Below are positions 34,698-42,119 of a stretch of 64,000 nt of DNA, one piece after another. The stretch is taken from positions 558,001 to 622,000 of the forward strand of contig NZ_LVYD01000058.1 of the NCBI RefSeq assembly GCF_002077945.1, given 5' to 3'. Under the pieces are notes generated by a model that was not told the origin of the DNA, did not search any database, and saw nothing but the letters and a program-made list of their open reading frames with translations. The position numbers and the translations under genes are program-made. The DNA is from Niastella vici (lineage in GTDB: Bacteria > Bacteroidota > Bacteroidia > Chitinophagales > Chitinophagaceae). Positions within the stretch are counted from its first letter, which is position 1, and each line of letters starts with the position of its first letter.

Positions 34698-35552
34698 TTA
34701 TGCCAATCCTCCATTGTTGATCAATTTCAGCTTTTCGGGGTCAAGCATGTTGCTGATCTCGAATATTTTATTGCTCTCAACATCAATGCCAAATACCTGG
34801 CATCCTATGAGTTTATCACCATTATAGAGCAACAAAGCCGGTTGATGATTGATCTCAGATAAGGTGAATGTTAATCCTGTATCGTATTTATGGTAAACAA
34901 AAATGAGCAGATCGGCCACTTCCTGTATACCGGTGCATTTTTTAGCAAATACCTTAATTGCTGAACCACCATCGGCATAAAAGGCAATGTCTTCTGTTAA
35001 CAAACCCTCCAGCGATTTTGTATCCCTGCTCCGGATCGCATGCATGAATTTCTCCAGAATAGCCGGCGTAATACCTTCCTTTGCCGGGGCAGATACGGGG
35101 GCATGCACCGTGTCGATCTTTTGTTTGGCGCGGCTGAGCAGTTTGCGGGAATGTTCAACCGTAATAGAAAGGGTTTCTGCTATTTCTTCATGTGCATATG
35201 CAAAGGCTTCTTTTAAAATAAAGACGGCCCGCTCTTTGGCGTTTAATTGTTCTAACAAGATCAACAGCGAGTAAGAAACAATTTCGCTCAGGTTTATGTT
35301 CGTGTCTGCACCTTCCGTATCAACCGGTTCGGGCAGCCACATATCGCCCAGTTGCAATTTTTTTCTTTTGTTTTTGATATTGATCGATTGATTAATGACG
35401 CTGCGGATAAGGTAATTTTTGGGATCTTCCATGCCTTCCTTTCCGGCAGCTAAAAAATTATACAATACATCCTGTATCGCGTCCTTTGCATCTTCTGCTG
35501 TTCCCAGAATATTATACGCATAGGGGAACAGCATGTGTTGATAATCTTTCAA
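34698..35552 (-). CDS. ECF41-type sigma factor with fused SnoaL-like C-terminal domain
   Basis: A 284-residue RNA polymerase sigma factor. Region 2 is at the N-terminus (PYAYNILGTAEDAKDAIQDVLYNFLAAG), and region 4 around 105-160 (LLEQLNAKERAVFILKEAFAYAHEEIAETLSITVEHSRKLLSRAKQKI). The last 120 residues (LEKFMHAIRSRDTKSLEGLLTEDIAFYADGG...) are the SnoaL-like extension that defines the ECF41 (SigJ-like) group, where it controls activity in place of an anti-sigma factor. The start is a TTG at 35552; a stop lies three codons earlier, and the next ATG (35534) would cut into region 2. Neighbours on the same strand include a carboxymuconolactone decarboxylase-like gene, the standard ECF41 partner. 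Confidence 0.93.
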   Translation of the reverse strand: MKDYQHMLFPYAYNILGTAEDAKDAIQDVLYNFLAAGKEGMEDPKNYLIRSVINQSINIKNKRKKLQLGDMWLPEPVDTEGADTNINLSEIVSYSLLILLEQLNAKERAVFILKEAFAYAHEEIAETLSITVEHSRKLLSRAKQKIDTVHAPVSAPAKEGITPAILEKFMHAIRSRDTKSLEGLLTEDIAFYADGGSAIKVFAKKCTGIQEVADLLIFVYHKYDTGLTFTLSEINHQPALLLYNGDKLIGCQVFGIDVESNKIFEISNMLDPEKLKLINNGGLA

Positions 35553-35575
35553 GTGCTCTTATTTTACGCCTTACT

Positions 35576-35794
35576 TTATTTGTTCAGCCAATTATACATT
35601 ATTTTTTGCAATGCAGGCACCAACGCATAAACTGCAATGGGTACAACTATAGCAGTAGAGGCCAGTGTTCGCAAAGGGAGCGGATTTATTTTTTCGAAAT
35701 GATTGCCAAATAACAGCGCTACTAAAGTAACAGTGGGATAAATGGCTATCCAGATGAGGATAGCCATTTTCCATTTTTTAGGTGGTTTGCTCAT
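35576..35794 (-). CDS. Small two-helix membrane protein
   Basis: A 72-residue protein with two hydrophobic segments (AILIWIAIYPTVTLVALLFG, about 10-29, and TLASTAIVVPIAVYALVPAL, about 43-62) and a basic start MSKPPKKWK. The pattern resembles the membrane tail of antibiotic-biosynthesis-monooxygenase-like proteins, here without the soluble domain. It lies 18 bases after the AhpD-like gene and 23 bases before the sigma gene, all on the minus strand, so it is part of the ECF41 operon. Function unknown. Confidence 0.75.
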   Translation of the reverse strand: MSKPPKKWKMAILIWIAIYPTVTLVALLFGNHFEKINPLPLRTLASTAIVVPIAVYALVPALQKIMYNWLNK

Positions 35795-35812
35795 GGCCTG
35801 TTTGTTATAGGA

Positions 35813-36274
35813 TTAATTAAATTGGCCAACTTTATAATTACCCGGTACAGTTTTCCATGCAACGTTAAGCCGGTTCCAGCTATTGATGTTAGCGATAGCC
35901 ATAGTGAGATCGGCGATTTCCCCTTTGGTAAAATGCTGCGACAGTGTTTCAAACAACTCATCGGTAATGCCATGTTGGTGTAAGTTGGTTACCGCTTCGG
36001 TATAAGCGAGCGCAGCTCTTTCGGCCTCCGTATAATAAGGACATTCTTTCCAGGCTGGCAGTGAATACAGGCGTTGCTCGCTTTCACCCATGGCGGTGGC
36101 ATCTTTGTGATGCATGTCTAAACAATAGGCACAACCATTTATTTGTGACACCCGGCATTTGATGAGTTCCAGGAGTTTATGGTCAAGGCCACATTTTTTC
36201 AAATACATCTCTGTTTTGAATAAGCCGTCGAATAAGCCTTTTGTTACGTCTGTAAATCCAATTCTTGCTTCCAT
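35813..36274 (-). CDS. Carboxymuconolactone decarboxylase/AhpD-like protein, probable ECF41 target
   Basis: A 153-residue all-helical AhpD-fold protein with the redox motif CRVSQINGCAYCLDMHHKDA (CxxC followed by a conserved His), as in AhpD-type alkylhydroperoxidases. The C-terminal IADLTMAIANINSWNRLNVAW is also typical. It is the first gene of the minus-strand run that includes the ECF41 sigma factor; ECF41 sigma factors are known to sit beside and drive carboxymuconolactone decarboxylase, oxidoreductase or epimerase genes. A -35-like box is described upstream. Probably a thiol-based peroxidase or an oxidative-stress protein; substrate unknown. Confidence 0.92.
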   Translation of the reverse strand: MEARIGFTDVTKGLFDGLFKTEMYLKKCGLDHKLLELIKCRVSQINGCAYCLDMHHKDATAMGESEQRLYSLPAWKECPYYTEAERAALAYTEAVTNLHQHGITDELFETLSQHFTKGEIADLTMAIANINSWNRLNVAWKTVPGNYKVGQFN

Positions 36275-36335
36275 TTTATTTTGTTTTATTGTTTAAAATC
36301 GATTTCCGGTAGTAAAACAAACAGGTGAAACAAAA

Positions 36336-36342
36336 CGTGACA
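36336..36342 (-). promoter_or_regulatory. Candidate ECF41 -35 element (TGTCACG)
   Basis: On the minus strand, TGTCACG lies 62 bases upstream of the AhpD-like start. Published ECF41 promoters share TGTCACA in the -35 region and CGTC near -10. The first six bases match; I see no clear CGTC at the right spacing, so support is partial. Confidence 0.4.
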
Positions 36343-36543
36343 GGTTTGAGGGATTTTTTTTGATTAGCTAAAATTATTTGGAAATTAGTGGCAGTACAAT
36401 TAGGCGGGTTGATAACCGTAAGCAGGTATAAAACAGGTTGAATTTCAAGAATTGACCATTGTCAAGAAATGAAGAAGAAGAGCACTTTAATTCGATAGAT
36501 CGCTAATTAATTTAGTAAATTAGAGTTATTAATTTTTGAGGTG

Positions 36544-36609
36544 ATGGCAAAAGAGAGTAAACCGGTGCAGCGTGATTACATATTACATCTGCAAAATCAC
36601 TTTTATTAG
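36544..36609 (+). pseudogene. Possible gene remnant or 21-residue peptide
   Basis: ATG at 36544 opens a 21-codon frame (MAKESKPVQRDYILHLQNHF plus Tyr) ending in TAG. It is preceded by promoter-like TAAATTAG about 20 bases upstream. The peptide looks like the start of a cytoplasmic protein cut short. Either a remnant or chance; no homology can be claimed. Confidence 0.25.
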
Positions 36610-36755
36610 GATAATCCCCATTGAATCTTCTATAATCCAGGTCAACTAACTATTTAAATAGCTTAAAATTAGCGTTCGCGCTGGTGCCATGGCGAAATTC
36701 CTATTGGCAATTGACATTGAAGTCATTACAACTTTCGTTAATTCCAGTACAAAAA

Positions 36756-36785
36756 GTTGTAATTGAAATAAAATCGCTAAATTTA
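36756..36785 (+). promoter_or_regulatory. Candidate promoter of the nuo operon
   Basis: GTTG (36756-36759) and TAAATTTA (36778-36785) are separated by 18 bases, close to the Bacteroidota arrangement TTTG-N19-TANNTTTG. Transcription would start near 36792, about 32 bases before the nuoA ATG. Confidence 0.5.
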
Positions 36786-36823
36786 GAATCAACAGCCGAT
36801 TTTCAAATTGTCAAATTCGCCAT

Positions 36824-37174
36824 ATGGGATCAGTCGCGCTTCTTGTGTTGACCATTGCTGCCATTCTTTTTTCGGCCGGCGGCATACTCGTATCAAAATT
36901 TTTGGTACGGGGATCGGTGAATGCGCAAAAAGGCCAACCCTATGAATGTGGCATACCTTCTGAAGGCTCTCCCTGGAATCAGTTTAATGTTGGTTATTAT
37001 CTGTTTGCCCTTTTGTTCCTGATCTTTGATGTAGAACTGATCTTCGTTTATCCCTGGGCCGTAGTAGTTAAGAAAGTTGGAATTATGGCGCTTGTTGAGA
37101 TCGCCATTTTCTTTTTCATATTATTTACCGGTTTTTTATACGCACACAAGAAAGGCGCATTAAAATGGATGTAA
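36824..37174 (+). CDS. nuoA: Complex I subunit A (NADH-quinone oxidoreductase)
   Basis: A 116-residue membrane subunit with three helices. Diagnostic motif: GQPYECGIPSEGSPWNQFNVGYYLFALLFLIFDVELIFVYPWAV, in which ECG and FDVE are conserved in NuoA/ND3. It sits at the junction of the quinone site and the membrane arm. First gene of an 11-gene plus-strand operon; nuoB begins 21 bases after its stop. Length is normal. Confidence 0.96.
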   Translation: MGSVALLVLTIAAILFSAGGILVSKFLVRGSVNAQKGQPYECGIPSEGSPWNQFNVGYYLFALLFLIFDVELIFVYPWAVVVKKVGIMALVEIAIFFFILFTGFLYAHKKGALKWM

Positions 37175-37195
37175 TACGGAAAACTATCTCCGTCA

Positions 37196-37762
37196 ATGGA
37201 AAACAATTTAAATAAAGAAACAGCAACCGCATCCAACGGGAACACGGCATTCCCCGGCCAGGTACATGACCTCCCCGGGGGCGGCATCGTGATCAGTTCT
37301 TTTAACGAGATCATTAACTGGGCCCGTTCCAATTCTTTATGGCCGCTCACTTTTGCTACCAGTTGTTGTGGTATTGAAATGATGTCGGTTGCTTCCTCGA
37401 AATACGATTTCTCCCGCTTTGGATTTGAGGTGGCGCGCGCCACACCCCGCCAGGCCGATGTGATCATCATTGCCGGCACCATTGTGAATAAAATGGCGCC
37501 GGTGCTCAAACGCCTGTACGATCAAATGGCCGATCCCAAATATGTGGTCGCTATGGGCGCCTGCGCCATCAGCGGCGGTCCATTCTTCTATAATACCTAT
37601 TCGGTTGTAAAAGGCGCCGATCATGTGATCCCGGTCGATGTGTACATTCCCGGTTGTCCGCCCCGGCCCGAAGCACTGTTGCATGCATTGATCACCTTGC
37701 AGCAGAAAATTAAAAGCGGATTGACCCGCGAACAAATACGGGCAGAAAAAATGCAATCATGA
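37196..37762 (+). CDS. nuoB: Complex I subunit B, N2 iron-sulfur cluster protein
   Basis: A 188-residue hydrophilic subunit that carries the terminal 4Fe-4S cluster N2 next to the quinone site. Ligands are visible: the adjacent cysteines in [10 protein letters not shown], then [10 protein letters not shown] and [11 protein letters not shown]. The N-terminal 35 residues are extended compared with E. coli and probably disordered. Its stop overlaps the nuoC start by 4 bases (ATGA), so they are coupled. Faces the cytoplasm on the peripheral arm. Confidence 0.97.
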   Translation: MENNLNKETATASNGNTAFPGQVHDLPGGGIVISSFNEIINWARSNSLWPLTFATSCCGIEMMSVASSKYDFSRFGFEVARATPRQADVIIIAGTIVNKMAPVLKRLYDQMADPKYVVAMGACAISGGPFFYNTYSVVKGADHVIPVDVYIPGCPPRPEALLHALITLQQKIKSGLTREQIRAEKMQS

Positions 37763-38229
37763 CCAGGGAGGAATTAAAAGAAAATATCATACAGTACCGG
37801 CCCAACGCCGTTTTTGATGAAACCGGCGAATGGTTAAATGTATTTATAGAAACCGCTGACTGGAAATCCTTCGCACAATGGCTGCGGAACGATGTGTTGC
37901 AAATGGATTATTTGTTTTGCCTCACCTGCATCGACTGGTCGCAAACCGCTGCCGGCAAAACAGTGCTCACGATGGTATATCATTTTACTTCCACCACCTT
38001 CAGGCAGGCACTGGTCGTAAAAGTAAAGCTCGATAGAAATAACCCCGAAATAGCAACGGTGTCTGATATCTGGCGCACCGCCGAATTTCATGAGCGGGAA
38101 GTGTTTGACCTGTTTGGCGTGCGGTTCCTGCATCATCCCGATCTGCGGCGTTTAGTGCTGACCGATGATTTTGACGGGCATCCGTTACGAAAAGATTTCG
38201 AAGACCCGGTAAATATGATCAAACTATAA
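37759..38229 (+). CDS. nuoC: Complex I subunit C (30-kDa type)
   Basis: A 156-residue peripheral-arm subunit. The signature [39 protein letters not shown] is the classical complex I 30-kDa motif. It is separate from nuoD, unlike the fused nuoCD of E. coli and Bacteroides. Starts with ATG at 37759 inside the nuoB stop. It should support NuoB and NuoD at the quinone end. Confidence 0.97.
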   Translation: MTREELKENIIQYRPNAVFDETGEWLNVFIETADWKSFAQWLRNDVLQMDYLFCLTCIDWSQTAAGKTVLTMVYHFTSTTFRQALVVKVKLDRNNPEIATVSDIWRTAEFHEREVFDLFGVRFLHHPDLRRLVLTDDFDGHPLRKDFEDPVNMIKL

Positions 38230-38238
38230 AACTGACAG

Positions 38239-39378
38239 TTGTACAGGGAAACTCAAATAATAAATGATGCTGCCACGCTTCCTTCCGCCGAGGGGGAGCT
38301 GGTGATCAATGTAGGGCCACAGCATCCGGCCACGCATGGCGTGCTGCACCTGGTGATCACCCTGCAGGGCGAAACCATTCAAAAAGTAGAACCGCATTTA
38401 GGCTACATCCATCGCAGCATAGAAAAAATGTGCGAAAGCCTCAGCTACCGGCAGTTCATTTATGTTACCAGCCGCATGGATTATTTATCGGCCCATATTA
38501 ATAATCATGGTTGTGTGCTTTGTGTAGAAAAAGGATTGCAACTGGAAATACCACCGCGCGCCCAGGTGATCAGGGTGCTGATGGATGAGCTCACCCGTAT
38601 TGCTTCGCATGAGCTGTGGTGGGGCGCCATGGCAATGGACCTCGGCGCCTTCACGCCCTTCTTTTATGCTTTTCGCGAACGCGAAACCATTAATGACATC
38701 ATGGAAGAAACCTGCGGCACCCGCCTCACCATGAACTATATGGTGCCGGGTGGCGTGATGTATGATCTGCATCCCAATTTTCAAAAAAGAGTAAAAGACT
38801 TTATACAGCTTTTCAATAATAAGATCGATGAGTATGACGACCTGGTAACCGGCAATATCATTTTTCAGAACCGCACAAAAGGAGTTGGCGTGCTGTCGAA
38901 AGAAGATGCCATTTCTTTTGGTTGTACCGGGCCCGTTGGCCGGGCGAGTGGCGTGCATTGCGATATCAGGAAGTTGTATCCTTATGAAGTGTACGACAAC
39001 CTATCGTTTGATGAAATTGTTGAAACTGCTGGTGACAGTTATGCCCGTTACCTGGTGCGCATAAAAGAATTGCGTCAATCGATCCGCATCATTGAACAAT
39101 TGATAGATAATATTCCCGAAGGCGATTTTCAGGCAAAGACCAAGGCCGTGTTGAAATTGCCCAGGGGCGAGTTTTATTCAAGGGTAGAAACTGCGCGCGG
39201 CGAGTTGGGCGTGTTTATCGTGAGTGAAGGCGCCACCACACCGTATCGTATTAAATTCAGATCACCGGGGTTTTCGAATTTGTCGGCACTCGATCATATG
39301 AGCCGGGGCAGTAAGATAGGTGACCTGATGGCGATAATGGGAACATTAGATTTGGTGATACCTGACATTGACAGGTAA
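38239..39378 (+). CDS. nuoD: Complex I subunit D (49-kDa type)
   Basis: A 379-residue subunit forming the quinone pocket with NuoB. Motifs: NVGPQHPATHGVLHLV (the conserved His-containing loop), LGYIHRSIEKMCE, and the end LMAIMGTLDLVIPDIDR. No ATG occurs early in the frame, so translation probably begins at the TTG at 38239, 9 bases after the nuoC stop; the start is therefore uncertain by a few codons. In E. coli and many bacteria nuoE, F and G would follow; here a 149-base gap leads straight to nuoH. Confidence 0.96.
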   Translation: MYRETQIINDAATLPSAEGELVINVGPQHPATHGVLHLVITLQGETIQKVEPHLGYIHRSIEKMCESLSYRQFIYVTSRMDYLSAHINNHGCVLCVEKGLQLEIPPRAQVIRVLMDELTRIASHELWWGAMAMDLGAFTPFFYAFRERETINDIMEETCGTRLTMNYMVPGGVMYDLHPNFQKRVKDFIQLFNNKIDEYDDLVTGNIIFQNRTKGVGVLSKEDAISFGCTGPVGRASGVHCDIRKLYPYEVYDNLSFDEIVETAGDSYARYLVRIKELRQSIRIIEQLIDNIPEGDFQAKTKAVLKLPRGEFYSRVETARGELGVFIVSEGATTPYRIKFRSPGFSNLSALDHMSRGSKIGDLMAIMGTLDLVIPDIDR

Positions 39379-39392
39379 ATTCGGTTCATATA

Positions 39393-39500
39393 AGTTTACG
39401 AAGTAGGAAGTAAGAAGTACGAAGATTGGCGTTTAAGTGAAAGTCGTGAAGAAAAAAAATTAGGAAATATTCTTACCTCATACTTCTTACTTCAATTTGT
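39393..39500. repeat. Inverted word repeat in the nuoD-nuoH gap, where nuoEFG would be
   Basis: GAAGTAAGAAGTA (39407-39419) is the perfect complement of TACTTCTTACTTC (39481-39493). The left arm is preceded by the similar GAAGTAGGAAG. This fills the gap where nuoE, nuoF and nuoG stand in 14-subunit operons. Confidence 0.8.
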
Positions 39501-39527
39501 TTGAAGCAGGATGTAGAAATCAAAACA

Positions 39528-40604
39528 ATGTTTAGCTTAGAATATATTACAGATTCAATTCAACACTGGTTGTACAGCACGTTCAACCCAACCATGGCAT
39601 TGCTGTTGGAATGCCTTATCATCATATTACTGGTGACCGCGTTTTTTGGAGTACTGGGTCTGGTGTTGGTGTTGATGGAAAGAAAAGTGGCGGCCCGCAT
39701 GCAGATCCGCCTCGGGCCAAACCGGGTAGGTCCCAAAGGGATGTTGCAAACCACTGCCGATACAATAAAGCTGATGATGAAAGAAGGGCTTACGCCCGAT
39801 GGGGCCGATAAATTCCTGTTCAACCTGGCGCCCTTTATTGTAATGATCGCCGCCATGCTGGTACTGGCCCCCATTGCATTTGCCAAAGGTTTTCAGATCT
39901 GGGACATTAATATAGGTGTACTATATGTGTCGGCTGTGTCGTCAGTTTCGGTGATCGGCATTTTGATGGCCGGTTGGGCCAGCAATAACAAGTATTCTTT
40001 ACTGGGCGCCATGCGCAGCGGCGCACAGATCGTTAGTTATGAATTGTCGGCCGGGTTGTCGATCATCTCTATTGTTGTGCTGTCGGGAAGTTTACAGATC
40101 TCGGAGATCATAGCTTCGCAACAAACCGGCTGGTGGTTATTTCGCGGACATATTCCTGTCATTATCGCATTTGTGATCTTTATTATTGCGGTGACCGCCG
40201 AAACCAATCGCGCCCCGTTCGACCTCGCTGAAGCAGAATCGGAATTAACGGCGGGGTTTCATACCGAATATTCGGGAATGAAGTTCGCGCTGTTCTTCCT
40301 GGCTGAATACATCAACATTTTCATAGTGTGCGCCATTGGCGCCACCTTGTTCCTGGGTGGCTGGATGCCCTTGCACATTGGTCATTGGAAAGGGTTTAAT
40401 CATATTATGGATTATATCCCTTCTTCGGTATGGTTCCTGGGCAAAACATTTTTCCTGATCTTTTTGATCATGTGGTTCCGCTGGACGTTTCCCCGCCTGC
40501 GGGTTGATCAGTTGCTGAGCCTGGAATGGAAGTACCTATTACCTATCAGTATGTTCAACCTGTTGCTGGTAACCCTGATCGCGATCATGGGGTGGCATTT
40601 TTAA
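39528..40604 (+). CDS. nuoH: Complex I membrane subunit H
   Basis: A 358-residue membrane protein with about eight helices. Motifs: MERKVAARMQIRLGPNRVGPKGMLQT (the E-R-K...GPN loop at the quinone chamber) and TNRAPFDLAEAESELTAGFHTEYSGM. The ATG at 39528 is chosen over a TTG at 39501 because the residues before it look unlike the family. It links the hydrophilic arm to the proton-pumping arm. Length is normal for NuoH. Confidence 0.97.
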   Translation: MFSLEYITDSIQHWLYSTFNPTMALLLECLIIILLVTAFFGVLGLVLVLMERKVAARMQIRLGPNRVGPKGMLQTTADTIKLMMKEGLTPDGADKFLFNLAPFIVMIAAMLVLAPIAFAKGFQIWDINIGVLYVSAVSSVSVIGILMAGWASNNKYSLLGAMRSGAQIVSYELSAGLSIISIVVLSGSLQISEIIASQQTGWWLFRGHIPVIIAFVIFIIAVTAETNRAPFDLAEAESELTAGFHTEYSGMKFALFFLAEYINIFIVCAIGATLFLGGWMPLHIGHWKGFNHIMDYIPSSVWFLGKTFFLIFLIMWFRWTFPRLRVDQLLSLEWKYLLPISMFNLLLVTLIAIMGWHF

Positions 40605-40611
40605 GCCACTC

Positions 40612-40636
40612 AGTCTCCGCCAACCGGCGGGGAGTA
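40612..40636. repeat. Intra-operon hairpin between nuoH and nuoI
   Basis: TCTCCGCCAACCGGCGGGGAG forms a short G+C-rich hairpin (CTCCGCC against GGCGGGGAG, one bulge possible). It resembles the core of the larger palindrome at 42072-42105. No T tract follows, so it is unlikely to terminate transcription. Confidence 0.65.
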
Positions 40637-40649
40637 AAACAAGAAGAGT

Positions 40650-41126
40650 ATGTTTATTAAAGATTACATATCGGATGTATATAACGCAGTTACCTCGTTG
40701 CTGAAAGGAATGAGAACTACAGGCGGCTATTTCATAAGGCCCAAAGAGATCATTACCCAGCAGTATCCCGATAACCGGGCGCAAATGAAATTGCCCGAGC
40801 GCTTCCGGGGCGAAGTGGTGATGTCGCACGACGAAAACAACGAACATGCCTGTACGGGTTGCACGGCTTGTGAACTGGCTTGCCCCAATGCGACCATCAA
40901 GATCGTTACCAAATTTGATACAACACCCGAAGGCAAGAAGAAAAAAGCACTGGATACTTTTGTATATCACCTGGAGCTGTGCACCATGTGTAATTTATGT
41001 GTAGAGGCTTGCCCCACCAGCGCCATCAAAATGGCCCAAACCTTTGAACACAGTGTGTACGACCGCAACCAGTTGTTGAAGAAATTAAATAACCCGGGGT
41101 CAAAGTTGCGGGCCGGTGTTGAGTAA
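40650..41126 (+). CDS. nuoI: Complex I subunit I, 2x[4Fe-4S] ferredoxin-like
   Basis: A 158-residue iron-sulfur subunit (clusters N6a and N6b). Two canonical motifs: CTGCTACELACPNATI and CTMCNLCVEACPTSAI. In this operon, which lacks NuoE, F and G, it would be the outermost electron-transfer subunit encoded here and so the likely docking point for a ferredoxin-like or other donor; that is inference. It is preceded by a short hairpin repeat and followed by nuoJ after 24 bases. Confidence 0.97.
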   Translation: MFIKDYISDVYNAVTSLLKGMRTTGGYFIRPKEIITQQYPDNRAQMKLPERFRGEVVMSHDENNEHACTGCTACELACPNATIKIVTKFDTTPEGKKKKALDTFVYHLELCTMCNLCVEACPTSAIKMAQTFEHSVYDRNQLLKKLNNPGSKLRAGVE

Positions 41127-41150
41127 AATACTGACTATTGAATAATAATT

Positions 41151-41759
41151 ATGAACGGTTCACAGATCATATTCTATCTTATTTCAGCCTTTATACTGGG
41201 TACGGCCGTTTTGGCGGTCACCACCAGCAAGATCTTCCGTTCGGCTATCTGGCTGTTGTTTAGCCTGGTGGGCGTGGCGGCCCTGTATTTCTGGATGCAG
41301 GTAGAATTTGTTGCAGCTGTTCAAATCATTGTATATGTAGGTGGGGTAGTGGTGCTCATCATCTTCTCCATATTTCTTACGCAGCAATCGGGCAGCGAAA
41401 TGCCAAAGCCCTCGTTGAAACGCCTGCTGTTTGCTGTATTGGCGGTGTTATTTGGTTTTGCCTTTACATATAATATCATTGCTCAATATGGATTTACACC
41501 TGCCGTGGTGAAACCATTTACTGTACCGGTAACCGCTATTGGCGAACAAATGCTCGATACCAAACAATATGGTTTTGTGCTGCCGTTTGAAGTAGTAAGC
41601 ATGTTGTTGCTGGCAGCCATGATCGGTTGTATTGTTATTGCCATGCGGTGGGCCCCCAAAGGAAAACCGGTACAAAAGCCACCTTATCCCGGCATGAATG
41701 GAAAAAGCGCCAATATTCCAGCTATTTCAAAAGAGACAATGGAGGAAAAAATACCATGA
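41151..41759 (+). CDS. nuoJ: Complex I membrane subunit J
   Basis: A 202-residue membrane protein with about five helices (ISAFILGTAVLAVTTS; AVQIIVYVGGVVVLIIFSIFL). The conserved IVYVGGV/LI segment of NuoJ/ND6 is present. The hydrophilic C-terminal tail (APKGKPVQKPPYPGMNGK...) is somewhat long. Its stop overlaps the nuoK start (ATGA). Part of the proton-translocating arm. Confidence 0.95.
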   Translation: MNGSQIIFYLISAFILGTAVLAVTTSKIFRSAIWLLFSLVGVAALYFWMQVEFVAAVQIIVYVGGVVVLIIFSIFLTQQSGSEMPKPSLKRLLFAVLAVLFGFAFTYNIIAQYGFTPAVVKPFTVPVTAIGEQMLDTKQYGFVLPFEVVSMLLLAAMIGCIVIAMRWAPKGKPVQKPPYPGMNGKSANIPAISKETMEEKIP

Positions 41760-42070
41760 GCAGCATTCCATTGACACATATCCTGTTTGTTAGTACGGCC
41801 TTATTTTTTATTGGCATGTACGGCCTGTTCACCCGGCGCAACCTCATCACCATGCTGATGTCAATTGAGCTGATCCTGAATAGTGTGAACATCAATTTTG
41901 TAGCATTCAATAAATACCTGTACCCCGACAAACTCAATGGTGTTTTCTTTTCCCTGTTTATAATAACGATTGCCGCTGCAGAAGCTGCGGTAGCGATTGC
42001 GATAATCATTAACCTGTACCGAAGCCATCGCTCAATAGATGTGGAAGAAACGCAGGAAATGAAATATTGA
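41756..42070 (+). CDS. nuoK: Complex I membrane subunit K
   Basis: A 104-residue three-helix subunit. MSSIPLTHILFVSTALFFIGMYGLFTRRNLITMLMSIELILNSVNINFVAF contains the conserved membrane Glu (MSIELILN), and a second Glu follows in ITIAAAEAAVAIAI. Both are part of the proton path. The ATG at 41756 is chosen for its overlap with the nuoJ stop; an upstream frame extension is not needed. A palindrome separates it from nuoL. Confidence 0.96.
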   Translation: MSSIPLTHILFVSTALFFIGMYGLFTRRNLITMLMSIELILNSVNINFVAFNKYLYPDKLNGVFFSLFIITIAAAEAAVAIAIIINLYRSHRSIDVEETQEMKY

Positions 42071-42071
42071 C

Positions 42072-42105
42072 CCCGCTTTCTCCGCCAGTTGGCGGATTCA
42101 GCGGG
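42072..42105. repeat. Intra-operon palindrome between nuoK and nuoL
   Basis: Nested pairs: CCCGCT (42072-42077) with AGCGGG (42100-42105), and TCCGCCA (42081-42087) with TGGCGGA (42090-42096), separated by symmetrical TTC/TTC internal loops and a two-base loop. It is REP-like. The related smaller hairpin between nuoH and nuoI shares the TCCGCCA core. No T tract. Confidence 0.8.
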
Positions 42106-42119
42106 CAAAGCATGATCAA

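Larger units (their letters stand above)
36275..36755. other. Intergenic region between the ECF41 operon and the nuo operon
   Basis: Apart from the -35-like box and the short reading frame described separately, this A+T-rich stretch holds no recognisable gene. Words such as TAATTTAG and TAAATTAG near 36510-36525 look like promoter -7 elements. Confidence 0.5.

Noticed and set aside
40612-42105. Hairpins between nuo genes considered as terminators
   Set aside because: Neither is followed by a T tract and the operon clearly continues downstream.
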